A DNA stretch of 64,000 nucleotides from Posidonia oceanica (Eukaryota; Streptophyta; Magnoliopsida; Alismatales; Posidoniaceae), in the NCBI GenBank assembly GCA_037176725.1, contig JAZBRS010000026.1, positions 61,854,501 to 61,918,500 of the forward strand, in the 5' to 3' direction. The notes beneath the pieces were generated by a model, which saw only the letters and a program-made list of their open reading frames with translations, made no database searches and was not told the DNA's origin. Shown here one piece after another: positions 44,901 through 57,110 of the stretch. The position numbers and the translations under genes are program-made. Within the stretch, counting starts at the first letter, position 1. Each line of letters starts with the position of its first letter.

Positions 44901-46534
44901 CACGCCTTCTACTTCTGTTTTTTTTATTTTTTCATTAACTTATCATGTTTTCCTTACATTGCATTGCTATCATATTAAGTTTCTAATATTGCATCTAAGT
45001 CCTACTCAGTTTAAGATCAATTTACATTTGAATTGAAATCATATTGAATTGCAATTAAAACCTATAATCTTGCCTATTTGCACTTTCATCCATATGCACT
45101 TCATCTTCTTTAGTTGTCTTTTAAATTAAGTCCTGCATGTTTCTTTTATTACATGATGGTCCTCTGCTGTTGTGGTTTAACTTTATCTCTTTAGATCTAG
45201 TCTAGTAAGTTGCTATATTTGCATATCAGTCCGTTCTTAGTTCAACATATCTTGCTGTACTTTACTGTCTACCCCAGCATGTTTTTATTTTTTGCAATTA
45301 GGTCCTTTAGTTGTTAAATGCCATCTAAATGCTTGCTGTTATCATATTAAATTGCTGTTAAGTCCTGATCTTTGCATTATTTGCAACATGGTCCTCTGAT
45401 CTGTTATCAAGCATTCTGTTTTCATCCTTCATTTACTGCATTGCATTCTTAGCCCTTGTTTCCTGATTTTGCACATAGGCCCTCTGCATCATGCATAGCA
45501 TGCATTTAGCTTCTCACAAAAATTACATTTCAACCCCTGCATGTTTTAAAATTGCATATAGGTCCTTCGTTTGATTGCAAAGCTTATTCCAATACATGTT
45601 TACCTTATTAGATTGCACTTTAAACCCTGCATCTTGCAAAATTGCATTCAGACCCCTAAGTTTTCAAAAATCTTGCATTTAGACTCCTAATTCTTCAAGA
45701 TCTTTGCATTTAGGCCCCCACTTTCTCAAAAATTGCATATAAGTTCCCAATTTCTCTGAAAAATCATCCTTAGGTCTTTTCTTGCATTTTGCATGCATTG
45801 CACTCACGCATTCTTGCATTTGGCATCCCTTGCACACACTTAAACACTCTTAGCTCCCATTCACATGGGAGGACCTGTTGTGCACACCCCTAGGACCTCC
45901 TGTGCACCTAGATCCATTCTTCTCCCCTATTCTGGCCCCTCTGCCTTGAAGCTGGGATATCTTGCGATCCGACCGTTGGATCTTCTCAACCAAGCTACCT
46001 GGACGATCCCGGCGGAGCGCTCTTCAGCATGGACCAAGCAGATCTCAGATCAGGCATCAGATTTCCCAGGTAAGTCCTCCTGAACCCCTGCACAGCATTC
46101 ATTTGCACACCATTTGCATTGCATGCATCGTTTTCGCTTTCTGTTTCCTCGAACTTGTAGAATAGGACTTCCTCTTCTTATCTATCAGCTCTGCTCCCCT
46201 TTTTCGCGTATTCCCAAGTGCTTTGTGTTGTGTTTCCCCTGAATTCACCACTAATTACAACTTTCTTCCCCCTTTTCCACGATCTGATCGCACTGCGAGC
46301 TTTGGGCAGCGTGCGAGAAATATCGTGGGACGGTTTAGTGGGAAACAGTTACAAAATGGAGGTGATCCTTCCACTTGCTTATTTTCCCCATTGTAGGTCT
46401 TCGCACCTACTCTGCGTGGCCCTTAAATAGTGTCTATTCTCACACACGCACTGTTGGTTTCTCCTTTCGCTTCTCTTGTCCTCTCTCTTTGCATTTGCAT
46501 CTGCATGGCTTTGTCGATGTTTTATTCCGCTTTG

Positions 46535-47380
46535 CTTTTGGCACCATTTCGCATGTCCGCCTCTTCCTTGGCACCGTTTCGCGTGCCCGCTCTGTTTTTG
46601 GCACCATTTTGCATGCCCGCCTTGTCTTTTGGCACCGTTTCGCGTGCCTGCTCTGTTTTTGGTACCATTTTGCGTGCCCGCTTCGTTTTCTGGCACCGTT
46701 TCGCGTGCTCGCTTTATTTTTAGCACCGTTTCGCGTGCCTGCTTCGTCTTTGGCACCGTTTTGCGTGCCCGCTTTGCTTTTGGCACTGTTTTGCGTGCCC
46801 GCCATGTCTTTTGGCACCGTTTCGCGTGCCTGCTCTGTTTTGGAACCGTTTTGCGTGCCCGTTTTGCGTGCCCGCTATGTCTCTTGCACCGTTTTGCGTG
46901 CCAGCTTCATTTTCTGGCACCGTCTTGCGTGCCCGTTTTGTTTTTGGCACCGTTTCGCATGCCCGCTCTGTCTTGGCACCGTCTTGAGTGCCTGCTTTTT
47001 TTTTGGCACCGTTTCACATGCCCGCTCCGTCTTTGGCACTCCCTTGCGTACCCGCTTTGCTTTTGGCACCGTTTTGCGTGCCCGCTTCGTTTTCTGGCAC
47101 CGTCTTGCGTGCCCGCTTTGTTTTTGGCACCATTTCGCGTGCCCGCTCTGTCTTGGCACCGTCTTGCGTGTCCGCTTTGTTTTTGAAACCATTTTGCGTG
47201 CCCGCTTCGTTTTCTGGCACCGTCTTGCGTGCCCGCTTTGCTTTTGACACTGTTTTGCGTGCCCGCTTCGTTTTCTAGCACTGTCTTGCGTGCTGGCTTT
47301 GTTTTCCACACCGTTTTACGTGCTGCTCCGTCTTTTGCGCTGTTTCGTGTGCCGCTCTCGTTTCTTGCGTTGTTTTGCGT
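46535..47380 (+). repeat. Expanded 30-bp LTR minisatellite (about 28 units)
   Basis: The longest version in the window. Units alternate between types such as 'tttttggcaccgtttcgcgt', 'ttctggcaccgtcttgcgt' and 'gcttttggcaccgttttgcg', with signs of multi-unit duplication around 46880-47280. Confidence 0.85.
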
Positions 47381-47900
47381 GTTTTACGTTGTTTTCTCTT
47401 GCTTGTCGCCTGCATTGCTTGGTTTTACCGTCATTTTGCTTTTTCGCTTGCATTTGCATATAGGGCAGTGATGCTTACTGCCTGGAGTTCTCACGAGCCT
47501 GGTTTCACCCGGCTCGGAACACAGACAGCGTTGCTGAGCACTTAGACTGCACGTTTGCTTTCCTGCTTTGCATCCCACCACTTGGAGCACACCTATGAGC
47601 ATTTATTCAGGCATTCATTGGCATTTAGGCATTCATATCTGCATTTCCCTGCGTATGCGAGCGTAAGCCTAGAAAGACCGATTCTCGGGCGTGTCGGGGG
47701 TGCCTAACACCTTCCCCGCACGTAACAGGTGTCCTTGCCCAGTCTTTTGGCCCGTAATGACCATATTGCCCTTATCCTAGGCATGAGTCATCTCATTTGC
47801 ATTTGTTTTCTTTTGCATTGCTTTGCATTACATCTTTTGCTTGGTTTTGCATGTTAACTCACGCATTTCCCCCGGTTTTCCTTGTCTCCCGATAATAGAC

Positions 47901-48144
47901 ACGGTGGCGACTCTGAATTATCTTATCTTCTTCTTTTCTTATCTTTTCTCCTCTGTTTTAAGTGTTTTCGAGTTGAGCCCTCCTCCTCGGACTTAGCCGC
48001 TAATAGTAAGCCTGATTCTGATTGGGATTACTACAGTAGCGACTCTGAATTGTCTTATCTTCTTCTTTTCTTATCTTTTCTCCTCTATTTTAAGTGTTTT
48101 CAAGTTGAGCCTTCCTCCTCGGACATAGCCGCTTATATTGAGCC
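47901..48144 (+). repeat. 122-bp tandem duplication at the LTR end
   Basis: Copy 1 starts at the PBS look-alike (gtggcgactctg, about 47904). Copy 2 starts at 'gtagcgactctg' (about 48026), preceded by ggattactaca, which is the LTR terminus. The joint therefore looks like an LTR end plus PBS spliced back onto the internal look-alike. Confidence 0.75.
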
Positions 48145-48212
48145 TGATTCCGATCGGTGCACACGAGCTTTTGGCAGTGTGCATAGACGATCTGAACACC
48201 GGGATTACTACA

Positions 48213-49546
48213 GTGGCGACTTCGCTGGAGATAGTAGACTCCGGCATTCGTTTTGGCTTTTTCGCCGCTTGGGTTTTGCTGTCTTTGTCTGCTTTGTGCC
48301 TTTGTCTGCCTCTTTTGCTCGTTTTGCTTGCTCTCCTGTGCTAATTCCTAGCGAGTCGCCTTATGGCTACTCTGCTTAGGTTTTGCACCTCCTTTGCCTT
48401 GGTTTTTGCTCTGTCTTGCTCTGCTTTGCCTCTGTTGCTTGTTTGCTTACTTATTTCCTTGCTTCTGCTCTTATTTGCTTTACAGCTTACCTGTCTTTAC
48501 CTTCTTTACCTTGCTTGCTTATTATTGCTTTATTTCCTGCACAATGCATGTCTACATACATGTTTGGCAAGAAATACATGCTTTTTGAATGATGAATGCT
48601 TCTTTTACACACTTGCTATGTCACTACACACGCACATACCCTGTGTACATGCTTTTTGATGTGATGAATGCTTTCTCTTCACTGTCATGCTCACAAACAC
48701 CCGCACATGCCATGCACTTGCCTTTTGCTGTGTTGTATGCTGTTTGCTGCCATATTTGGTTGATTTTCTTCCCTTTTGCACATGCCATACCTAGGATAAT
48801 AGAGACTGTTTGCTCTCCTTGTGGTTAACTAAAAATGGCAAGTAAAAAGAACTACTATGAGCAACTAGAGACTTCAAACAATCCTGCACCCCCTTGGATT
48901 AATAAAATACGCAAGATAAAAAACTTTAAGCATTTGCATAAGCATCATATAGGGCATGCATTCTTCTCATCTGAGTCCACCTACTAGTCTGCGAAGGACG
49001 GTTCCGACCTCTTGTTCCACCGCTTCTCGCGTGGGCCAAGTCAATCGGTCTGTCCCCCCTTGTCCAGGGGTCGTGTCGGTGTAGTGGAGAGTACTGTCCA
49101 CGCTTTGGCAGGGACAGGGCCACCAACGCACCATCCTGTTATTTCCTCAGCTCTGGCTAGTAGTTCGACAGGGAGCCTACTTTTTCTGACCTGAGTCGGT
49201 GACCCGTACAACTGGGGATACCCGAAGTAGATCACCTACTAAGATACACTAGATAGGTGAGGGGGGCATACTAGAAAGCATGCATATCATTCATACCATC
49301 TAACTTAACTCATTTGCATCTGTCTTTCAGTTTCTAATCCCTGTTTCCTTCTGTTTGTGTCGGCAGTGATCGATAAGCGAATTCCCTTGCTAGAGCTCGT
49401 GTACTGTCCCTTTCTGACACCCCTGTTGCGACCTTGTTCGCGACCATTCCCTTTCTGAGCTATCCACCTTTGCGACGATAGCTCCTATTAGGAATCGCCC
49501 TTTGCATACCCATCGCAGCCCTATTCTCATGCACTCTAGGTCAACA
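48213..49546 (+). mobile_element. Element C untranslated leader
   Basis: Closely parallels A's leader, including the conserved block (48960-49260) and tgtctttcag at 49321-49330. No conserved ORF is seen. Confidence 0.8.
48214..48231 (+). other. Primer-binding site of element C (mutated)
   Basis: tggcgacttcgctggaga is the B consensus with changes in the middle. It follows the LTR end by one base. Confidence 0.65.
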
Positions 49547-51895
49547 ATGGCCCAGTACATCAGTGAGCCTCTCTTTACTCTCGTCACGGAGGGTGTTTCC
49601 GCTTCGGCCCCTCTGGTTCCTCCTTCTGTCCCCTTTGTTCCCCCTCCGACGCCAGGGTTTCCTCCCCTGACGCCTCTAGTATCTCAGTATATCCCGGGAC
49701 ATTGGCAAGCAACTCTTCCTCCAAATCTAGTCACCGAGTCTATCTTGATAACCGCTACTCGCGTTTCGAAGACGCCATTGCCCCCTCCTTCCCAGGGATA
49801 CGTCATCGTTGACATCCCTCCTACCGCTGCTGCGACTTTTACTGTAGCACCTGTTCCTCCCGGACAGTCTGTGTCCATGCCATTTGCTTCTCAATCTTCG
49901 CCGGCACTACACTTCAACGTTCCCGCTGACGGAACGCCTAAGGCTCAGTACCAGCACCTGATAGAGCTTGCCCAGAGACTGTAGGGCATGGCTCTATCGG
50001 TTCGTCCCTCCTTTACTCCTGTCGCTCCTGAGGTTCCTTTGAGGCCAGTTCCTGCATTTCATGCTTTTGCCTCTACAACTCCGCCTCGACCATCGTCTCA
50101 ACTGCTCACGGTTCTGACGATGGGGGCCCGTTTACCGCCTCCTTTTGCACAACACTTAGCACAGCATGCTCCTCTTCCCCCTGGTGGTCAGTCCTTTGGG
50201 CTGGCTGGAGCCCAGTACCCTACTAGCTCACTGTCTGGCACCCCGCCTGTACTGCAACTGGTGCTCCAGCATCCTACCCCTCCCACGGTACAGCATGTCA
50301 TCAACCCTCCTCCCTTGCATCAGGCCCAGAACCCTGCATACACAGTTCCCCAGCATGGATACGCCGGCCATCCCGTTGCTCCACCAGGCGACGCTATGGT
50401 AGATCCAACGGAGCACTTAGGTGTGACCCATTCGGCGTATGTGCTCACTACCCCTGCCGATCCCTCTCCTATGACAGCAAATCCAAACCCCATCAATAAC
50501 CGGATGGACATCTTGGAGAAGGCACTACGATTAGTACAGGGTACTGAGCACCAGACCTACCAATTCTGGGACCTCTGTTGCTTTCTAGATGCGGTACTCC
50601 CTCGAAGTTCAAAATCCCAGACTTCGACAAATACAATGGTAGGGGCTGCCCCGTAGCACACCTGAAGGCGTATTGCGATGATCTCGCTCAACTTCAGGCT
50701 GACGAGAGGTTGCTGATCCGCCTATTCTAGAAGAGCTTGACCGGGCCGGCACTCAAGTGGTTCACATCGCTTGATATGTCAGCCATCAAGACTTGGAACG
50801 ACCTCAGTCAGGCATTCCTGGAACAAAACTCCTTCAACCTCGATCTAGTCCCAAAGCAGGCGGACTTAATCGCAACCAACCAGAATCCCAGCGAGCCATT
50901 CGGGAAGTACGTCGGCCGCTGGCGCGTCCTTGCTTCACAAGTTCGAGATAGACCCTCTGACGAGGAGTCTATTGAGATCGTTATCATAGGGGCGCAGCCA
51001 TCTCTCGGGGCTTTGCTTAGCATTCAACCAGTCACTACTTTTGCAGCACTTATCCGAGCTGGAGTGCACGTGGAGAGTTCTTTGCGGAGTGGCAACTTTC
51101 CGGCTCTCTCTGAGTTCGCTAAGCAGGCCGCGATCAATAGTAACAATGCCAACAGCAGCACCTCCAACAACAACAGTGGTTGCAGCAACAACCGTCCCAA
51201 GAAGAAAGACGCTCCGAAGACCACTGTTGCATTTGTCGACTCTCCTGCTGTGCCTGTTCACTTGCCGTCCCGGCCTGCCCAAGCTCAGATGGTGTATGCT
51301 CCTGCACCTACGAATCCACCCACACCACAGATCACTACCACTGCTAGACTGGTCCACCCCGCCGCACCGGTCCAGCAAGGCCCATACCAGAGGCAAAGAA
51401 CGCCACCCACTGAGAAGCGGAAGTTTGCCCCACTGGTGGAACTGCTCACGACCATCTTGCCAAAGGTTGCATCGCTCCTGAAGTTCCCGGAGGTTCGCCC
51501 GCCCCCAAATCTGTTGCCGCAATGGTTGAAGGCGAACCTCTTTTGCAATTTCCATCGAAGTGTCGGGCATTCGACGGATAATTTCTACTCCCTTCAGAAC
51601 GCAATTCCGGACTTAATCGAATCGAGAACGATTGTGATTAACACGCACGAGGCATCCACTCAAGCACACACTCATGCATCTACTCATTCAGTTGTTCCCC
51701 CTCACTCTGGCATCGTCCGCCAACCTCTACCGGAGCATTCTTATCCGGGAGGGGCGGAAACCTCAGGCATTCACTCTGTTTTTCCTTCTGCGCCTACTAC
51801 ATCTGTAATAGACCCTTCTGATCTGATCTCTGATAACTCTGAGCCTTTCCCTATTAATCTCTATCTTGCGGCTGTTGCCGGCTCCGAGTCGGGAG
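49547..51895 (+). pseudogene. gag: gag of element C (broken)
   Basis: Starts MAQYISEPLF at the conserved ATG. A proline-rich N-terminus is followed by the capsid core, which is at about 50610-51000 after a 1-bp loss near 50602. The rest lies in the 866-codon frame from 50737: TGPALKWF, TWNDLSQAFLEQ, YVGRWRVLASQVRDRP. An Asn/Ser-rich stretch follows, then a zinc-knuckle-like FCNFHRSVGHSTDNF at about 51540-51585, in which the final Cys of the B version is Phe. Stops: TAG for CAG at 49982 and 50728. The end of gag is placed arbitrarily before the proline-rich linker. Confidence 0.85.
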
Positions 51896-53337
51896 TTCAC
51901 ATGATCTTCGTGCCCCCTGCCATGCTTCCTCAAGCTCAACCCCCTGTACACCTCCTAGCTAGGGCGCAGCCTAGATCCCCTGTCCACCTCTTAGGGCGGC
52001 CTCTGCTAGAATCCCCTGTACATCTTCTAAGCAAACCTCAGCCAGTCCCCACCTTCCCACCCCAACAACCTTACCATTTAGATAGACCTCAGTATCCAGT
52101 AGGTCCCCCTGTAACCCCTCCTGTGCTCGCAGCACGTGCTCCTGTGGTTATTGATTTAACCTTGGACACCCATTGCGTCCCTTACAGTTACGCCACAGAA
52201 ATGTGTGCAGAAGTAACGCGATCGGGGAGGGTCTACAGACCCCCAGCACCGGCAGTTAGGCCAATCTATCCTGAACCTGCTATGCCCCCACTCTCTAACC
52301 AACCCATAGCAGATCCGGCCTTTAACCTACCTATAGCAAGCCAAATCCCTGCCCAACCTGTAGCAACCCAATCTCCTGTGACTGTCCCTTTAGAGCTTGC
52401 CAAAACTACCCCTCCTGCTGCCAAGAAAAACCAATCCAAAGCTGACATAACCTCTCAACTTAAGAAGGTCAAAGCCGACATTTCCATTTGGGACCTAATC
52501 CACACCTCTGCCGAACACCACGAAGCTTTTCTTCGCGTGTTCCAAGCCGCCCGTGTGTCCCAATCTATTGAGTCTTCAGCTTTGGAAAGCATGGTAGGGA
52601 TGATTGCGGAGCCCCAAGTCATCTCTTTTACAAGTGATGAGCTGCCTCCGGCGGGGATTAATCACAATCAACCCCTGTTCGTCACGGTTCAGTTCAAAAA
52701 CTTTCGCATTCCTCTAACGCTGATTGATAACGGGTCAGGCCTTAACGTCTACCCCTTGCGTACTGCAACTAAGCTCGGATTCAAAGCCGAGGATATCACA
52801 CCAGCCGTGAAAGGAATGACAGCTTTTGACAACACCCACCATGACGCTCTAGGGATCCTAATTATTCCTCTTGCCATTAGCCTGATCGTATTCGATGTAG
52901 AATTCTATGTCGTCGATTTGAAGCCAAACTTCAACTTTCTGCTTGGGCGCCCTTGGCTCTACAAGCATCAGGTCCTTCCCTCGACCCTCCATCGAATGAT
53001 AAAGTACCGTCACGGCGATGATGTCATTGTCGTCACGACAGAGAACTTTGACAAGGAGCGGATCGAGGCAGTCTCCCCCGTCTCTTCACAAACTATCCCT
53101 TTTGACCCTAAGACTTCTAAAGCTTTGTATCGCGTTAATCGGTGTGAGCCGGTTAACTTCATTCCTGATCTTGAACGCGCCAACTCCTTGGCCGTTCACA
53201 ACAACCCCTTTCGAATGGTCGAGAATGTATGTCACAGGTGGGGTTACATAAAGGGTACACTGCTCAAGCGTCACGGCCAAGGGAATGCAGAGCCGATCGT
53301 AGCGGTGGAGTGGAGGAAATCTAAAGGCCTCGATTAG
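51896..53337 (+). pseudogene. Linker, aspartic protease and G-patch-like motif of element C
   Basis: Open throughout to TAG 53335. The linker has HLLGRP-type repeats and EVTRSGRVYRP (about 52210). The protease has WDLIHTSAEHHEAF, ISFTSDELPPAGINHNQP, active-site DNGS in 'LIDNGSGLN' (about 52725) and FLLGRPWLYKHQVLP. It ends with HRWGYIKGTLLKRHGQGNAEPI, the degenerate G-patch-like motif. This is the best preserved coding stretch in the window; it is cut off only by the TAG at 53335 (TAT in A) and a 1-bp loss near 53380. Confidence 0.85.
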
Positions 53338-55080
53338 GAGCCTACGCCCAACGAAAATCACTGCTTTCAACTGAACGATCAGGAACAGCCATCCCCAAAG
53401 ACCTCACTAACTTCACCAGTGTAGGAGTTCTGGGATCAACTGATGATCAAGCCGCGGTGCCGGCAGAAGATTGGGTTTGCACTGAGGACTACTACTCGGA
53501 TGAGGAGCAGTCTGGCGCAGTAGAGGCAGTCCCAACTAATGGCAAAGCTCTGGTCAGCACAGAGGCGCCACGGTCGGTTTGTTTGGCTCTACCTTCAGTA
53601 GATACAGCAAACAACTCAACAGGCCCTGTGGCAGAACTGACAAGCTCTTACATTTCAGCAGCCACATCTGCATCACAAGCACAAGCAACAGCGGCAGCTT
53701 AGAAGTCAGAGACACTCTTTCAGGCACAATCAAGCAGGCTACCTGCAGTCGCAGTCGCATCAGTACCGTAGTCACTCTCTCTGGAGGGACAGTCAGTGAA
53801 TTCAGTCAGCAGCGCGACTCGGCCCACTTCAGCAGCCGCATCACCGAGAATGCAGCCGGCGCAGTCCGCTTCACATCCTCCTGCCGTAAAACAACTTTCG
53901 TGGCAGGCCCCCATGGCGTCAAAGGCCGCACTCTCACAGTCACAACTAGATACAGAGGACCAATTGAGCACCATAGTCTCCCAGCCCTTGGGTCCTCAGA
54001 AGAGCACCTCTGCCTGCCCTCCAACTGCAACAGTGACCTTGGCAACGTACCATCTGCGGCCCTGCTGACCAGTCTGTTTGGATCTCCGATGCTGAAGCTG
54101 CCACAATCAGGCACGCTCGTAAGCTAGACCATGCAAATACCGAGGGCAGCAATCCATCTAGCAGTCGGGCCAGAGACGCAGGCCCCTGGCGCCTACTACG
54201 TCGAGTCACTCTCAGATGAGGAGGAAGGAGTGGCGGTAGAAGCCCAAGTCGATCCATGGATGTCCGCCTTAGAGCTACTTTATCAGGAACAGCTCAAGTC
54301 GATAGTAGAAGACCTAGCAGAGCACCAAGCCGCAGAAAGGAAAGGGAAAGCCATGGCTACGGACCCTCCTCTGCGGGAAGACCATGCCTCTATCATGGTG
54401 CTGGAAGAAGACTCAGCAGTACCGGACTCCCCTAGACCAGATGAGCTCATCACTCTACAACTAGAAGGCGGGTCTAGGTGGTTTGTGCAGCACATGCCTC
54501 ACTCAGGCAGTATAGCAAGCGAGAGTGCCTAGATCAACCGCTAGTCTGACATACCCTCCACAAGCACACTTGAAGACTCAGAGGAGGAAGCACTAGTAGC
54601 CCAAGCAGCAGCAGTAACAGAGCAAAAAGCAGAATCAGTAACAAAATTTTCAGCAGCCTCAGTAGCAGGGCCATCAGTAGTACTAGTGACAGAATCAATA
54701 GGGGCCTCAGCAGCATCAGCAGAGCACTCAGCAGAATCAGTCAGGCCAGAGCAGACAGAAGAAGTTGCCAGGACAGAGGTCGCGCACCGAGGCTACAAGA
54801 ATACTCGAGTAAGCGTGACCATCCCGAAGCGTCACCAGGGCCAAGCAGCGGAACATATACACTCTTTCGACATCACAAATCCTACTTTTGAGAAAAAGAT
54901 CCTCTCGGAACTTATTGCCTATGGAGAGGAGGATGATACGGGCGAGGATGAGATTGACGAACCATTGCCCAAGTTCCGGCCCTATGACGACGACCCAGAA
55001 GGCCCCAACCTCCATGTTGAAGAAGAAACAAAGGTTGTTAATATCGGCACAGCTGAGGAAGTCAGAGAAGTGGTGCACAA
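53338..55080 (+). pseudogene. PR-RT spacer of element C
   Basis: An Ala/Ser/Glu-rich low-complexity spacer matching A 16110-17950. TAG for CAG at 53700, 54127 and 54529, plus 1-bp losses near 53380 and 54048. After correction it runs in one frame into RT, as in A. A 120-bp in-frame deletion near 55068 removes the segment before RT that in A (17869-17988) encodes 'AFLKEYADVFV...'. Confidence 0.6.
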
Positions 55081-56465
55081 TCTGCCCTTAAACCCGGATG
55101 CCAAGCCAGTGAAGCAGAAGCTAAGAAGATGGCGACCACAGTGGCTGCTCATGATCAAAGAAGAGATAATGAAGCAGCTCAGAGTCAATTTCCTCAAGGT
55201 CGTCCTTTATCCTGAGTGGCTGGCAAACATTGTACCTGTGCCCAAGAAAGACGGCCGAGTCCGGATCTGCATCGACTATAGGGACCTGAACAAGGCGAGT
55301 CCCAAGGACGACTTCCCATTGCCTCACATTGACGTCCTAGTTGACAATACAGCGGGCCACAAGATGCTCTCTTTCAGTGACGGCTTTTCCGGTTACAACC
55401 AGATCAAAATGGCAGAAGAAGACATGGAAAAGACTTCATTCATCACCCCTTGGGGGGTCTTCTGCTACCAAGTTATGCCATTCAGACTAAAGAATGCTGG
55501 CGCAACCTATCAGAGGGCCATGACTGCGCTGTTCCACGACCTCATGCACCAAGAGGTGGAGGTTTATATAGACGACATGATTGCTAAAACCAAAGAGGCT
55601 GAAGATCATCTTGTCTATTTGAGGAAGCTCTTTACCCGTCTACAAAAGTACAAGCTGCGCCTAAACCCCAACAAGTGTGTATTCGGGGTGTCTTCTGGCA
55701 AACTACTGGGCTACATTGTTAGCCAAAGGGGGATTGAAGTGGACCCGATGAAGGCCAAAGCTATCGTGGATATGCCACCCCCTCGGACTGTAAAGGAGGT
55801 CAGAGGCCTGCTTGGGCATTTACAATACATCAGTCGCTTCATCGCACAGCTTACGCCCATCTGCGAGCCCATATTCAAGCTCCTGAAGAAGAATGCGCAG
55901 ATTCATTGGAGCGAGGAGTGTCAGGCTGCATTTGCCAAGATCAAGCAGCTGCTAATTAAGCCTCCTGTCTTGGTTCCCCCCACTCCAGGGAGACCCTTAC
56001 TTCTCTATCTTTCTACCACGCAGCATTCATAGGTGCCGTCTTGGGCCAACATGATGAATCTGGTAGAAAGGAGCGTGCCATTTACTACCTGAGCAAGATG
56101 TTCAATGAATGCGAAGTCAGGTATAGAACAATAGAGAAGACCTGCCTATCTCTTGTCTGGGCTGCACAGAAATTAAGGCATTACATGATGGCATACCAAG
56201 TTCAGCTCTTACGTCGGCATGATCCTATCAAGTTCCTCTTTCAAAAACCAGCCATGGTAGGCAGATATGTTAAGTGGCAGGTGCTACTGTCTCAGTACGA
56301 CATCACCTTTGTCACTCAGAAGTCTATGAAGGGCCAAGCTATGGCAGACCATCTTGCTGATCTCCCACTGCCTGAATATCAGCCACTCCAGACGCAGTTC
56401 CCAGATGAAGACATTCTGTTTGCAATGGAGGACTCTGAAGACAAAGACCCTGAAGATCAGGAGCA
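55081..56465 (+). pseudogene. pol: Reverse transcriptase and RNase H of element C (broken)
   Basis: RT is open through all core motifs: YPEWLAN, PKKDGRVRICIDYRDLNKA, GFSGYNQI, LKNAGATYQRAM, catalytic YIDDM at 55564-55578, LGYIVSQRGIEVD. The frame is lost by a 1-bp deletion near 56030 ('cattcatagg' versus 'cattccatggg' in A). RNase H follows in the shifted frame (YYLSKMFNECEVRYRTIEK), ending before TAA at 56470. PFGLKN of A is PFRLKN here, a change at a normally fixed Gly. Confidence 0.9.
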
Positions 56466-57110
56466 ATGGTAATTATACTTTGATGGTGCTGTGAAAAAGA
56501 AAGGCCGAGGTGTAGGCGCAGTGCTGACAACGCCTCAGGGACAAATGATTCCCTTCTCCAGGAAGCTGACCTTCAGATGCACCAACAATGAGGCAAAGTA
56601 CGAGGCATGCATCCTAGGACTGAATATCGCCCACGAGCATGAGGTGCAGAAGCTGCTGGTACACGGCGATGCTATGCTGGTGATCTCTCAAGTCAATGGC
56701 GAGTGGAAGACGAAAGATCCGAAGCTACTGCTATATCATGAACACCTGCTGAAGCTGATAAAACAATTTGCGAGCATCCGCTTCACATACATGAACCGAG
56801 CAAGGAACGCATATGCAGATGCGTTGGCAACCTTGGCGTCCTGGCTCAGCATACCTGAAGATAGCACAGTGGATGTATCTGTTACTCACATTGAGCAGCC
56901 TGCACACTGTATGAGCATTGAAGAGGCAAATCCAACAGCAGAGGAGCAGCCCTGGTACAAAGACATAAAAGCTTTCCTAGAGTCCGTCAGCTTTCCACCC
57001 GGTACCTCAGCAGTAGACAAGAGAACTCTGACGCGTCTGGCGTCAAAATATGTATTAGGGGCGGGACAGTTGTACAAGAGATTATACAATCAGATGCTCC
57101 TGTGCTGCCT
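56466..57110 (+). pseudogene. Archaeal-type second RNase H of element C
   Basis: YFDGA follows TAA 56470 (CAG in A). CTNNEAKYEACILGL, VHGDAMLVISQ (Asp codon 56668-56670) and ARNAYADALATLAS are visible, so the acidic catalytic residues are kept, although NNEAEYEA reads NNEAKYEA. Apart from the leading stop the domain is open. Confidence 0.85.

Larger units (their letters stand above)
41916..48212 (+). mobile_element. Element C 5' LTR (6.3 kb)
   Basis: Starts TGTTGACA and ends TACTACA at 48212. It has the same block order as A, but the GC-rich block (43740-44900) differs strongly from A's, and I do not find the dyad/TATA set there. It contains the 'attgcat' region (44950-45790), a donor-like site (46069/46070), the largest minisatellite (46535-47380), the ggtgcctaacacc block (47699-47711) and a 122-bp tandem duplication at its end. 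Long frames in the GC-rich block (43827-44876, for example) are Pro/Ser-rich, not shared with the other LTRs, and judged non-coding. Confidence 0.9.
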
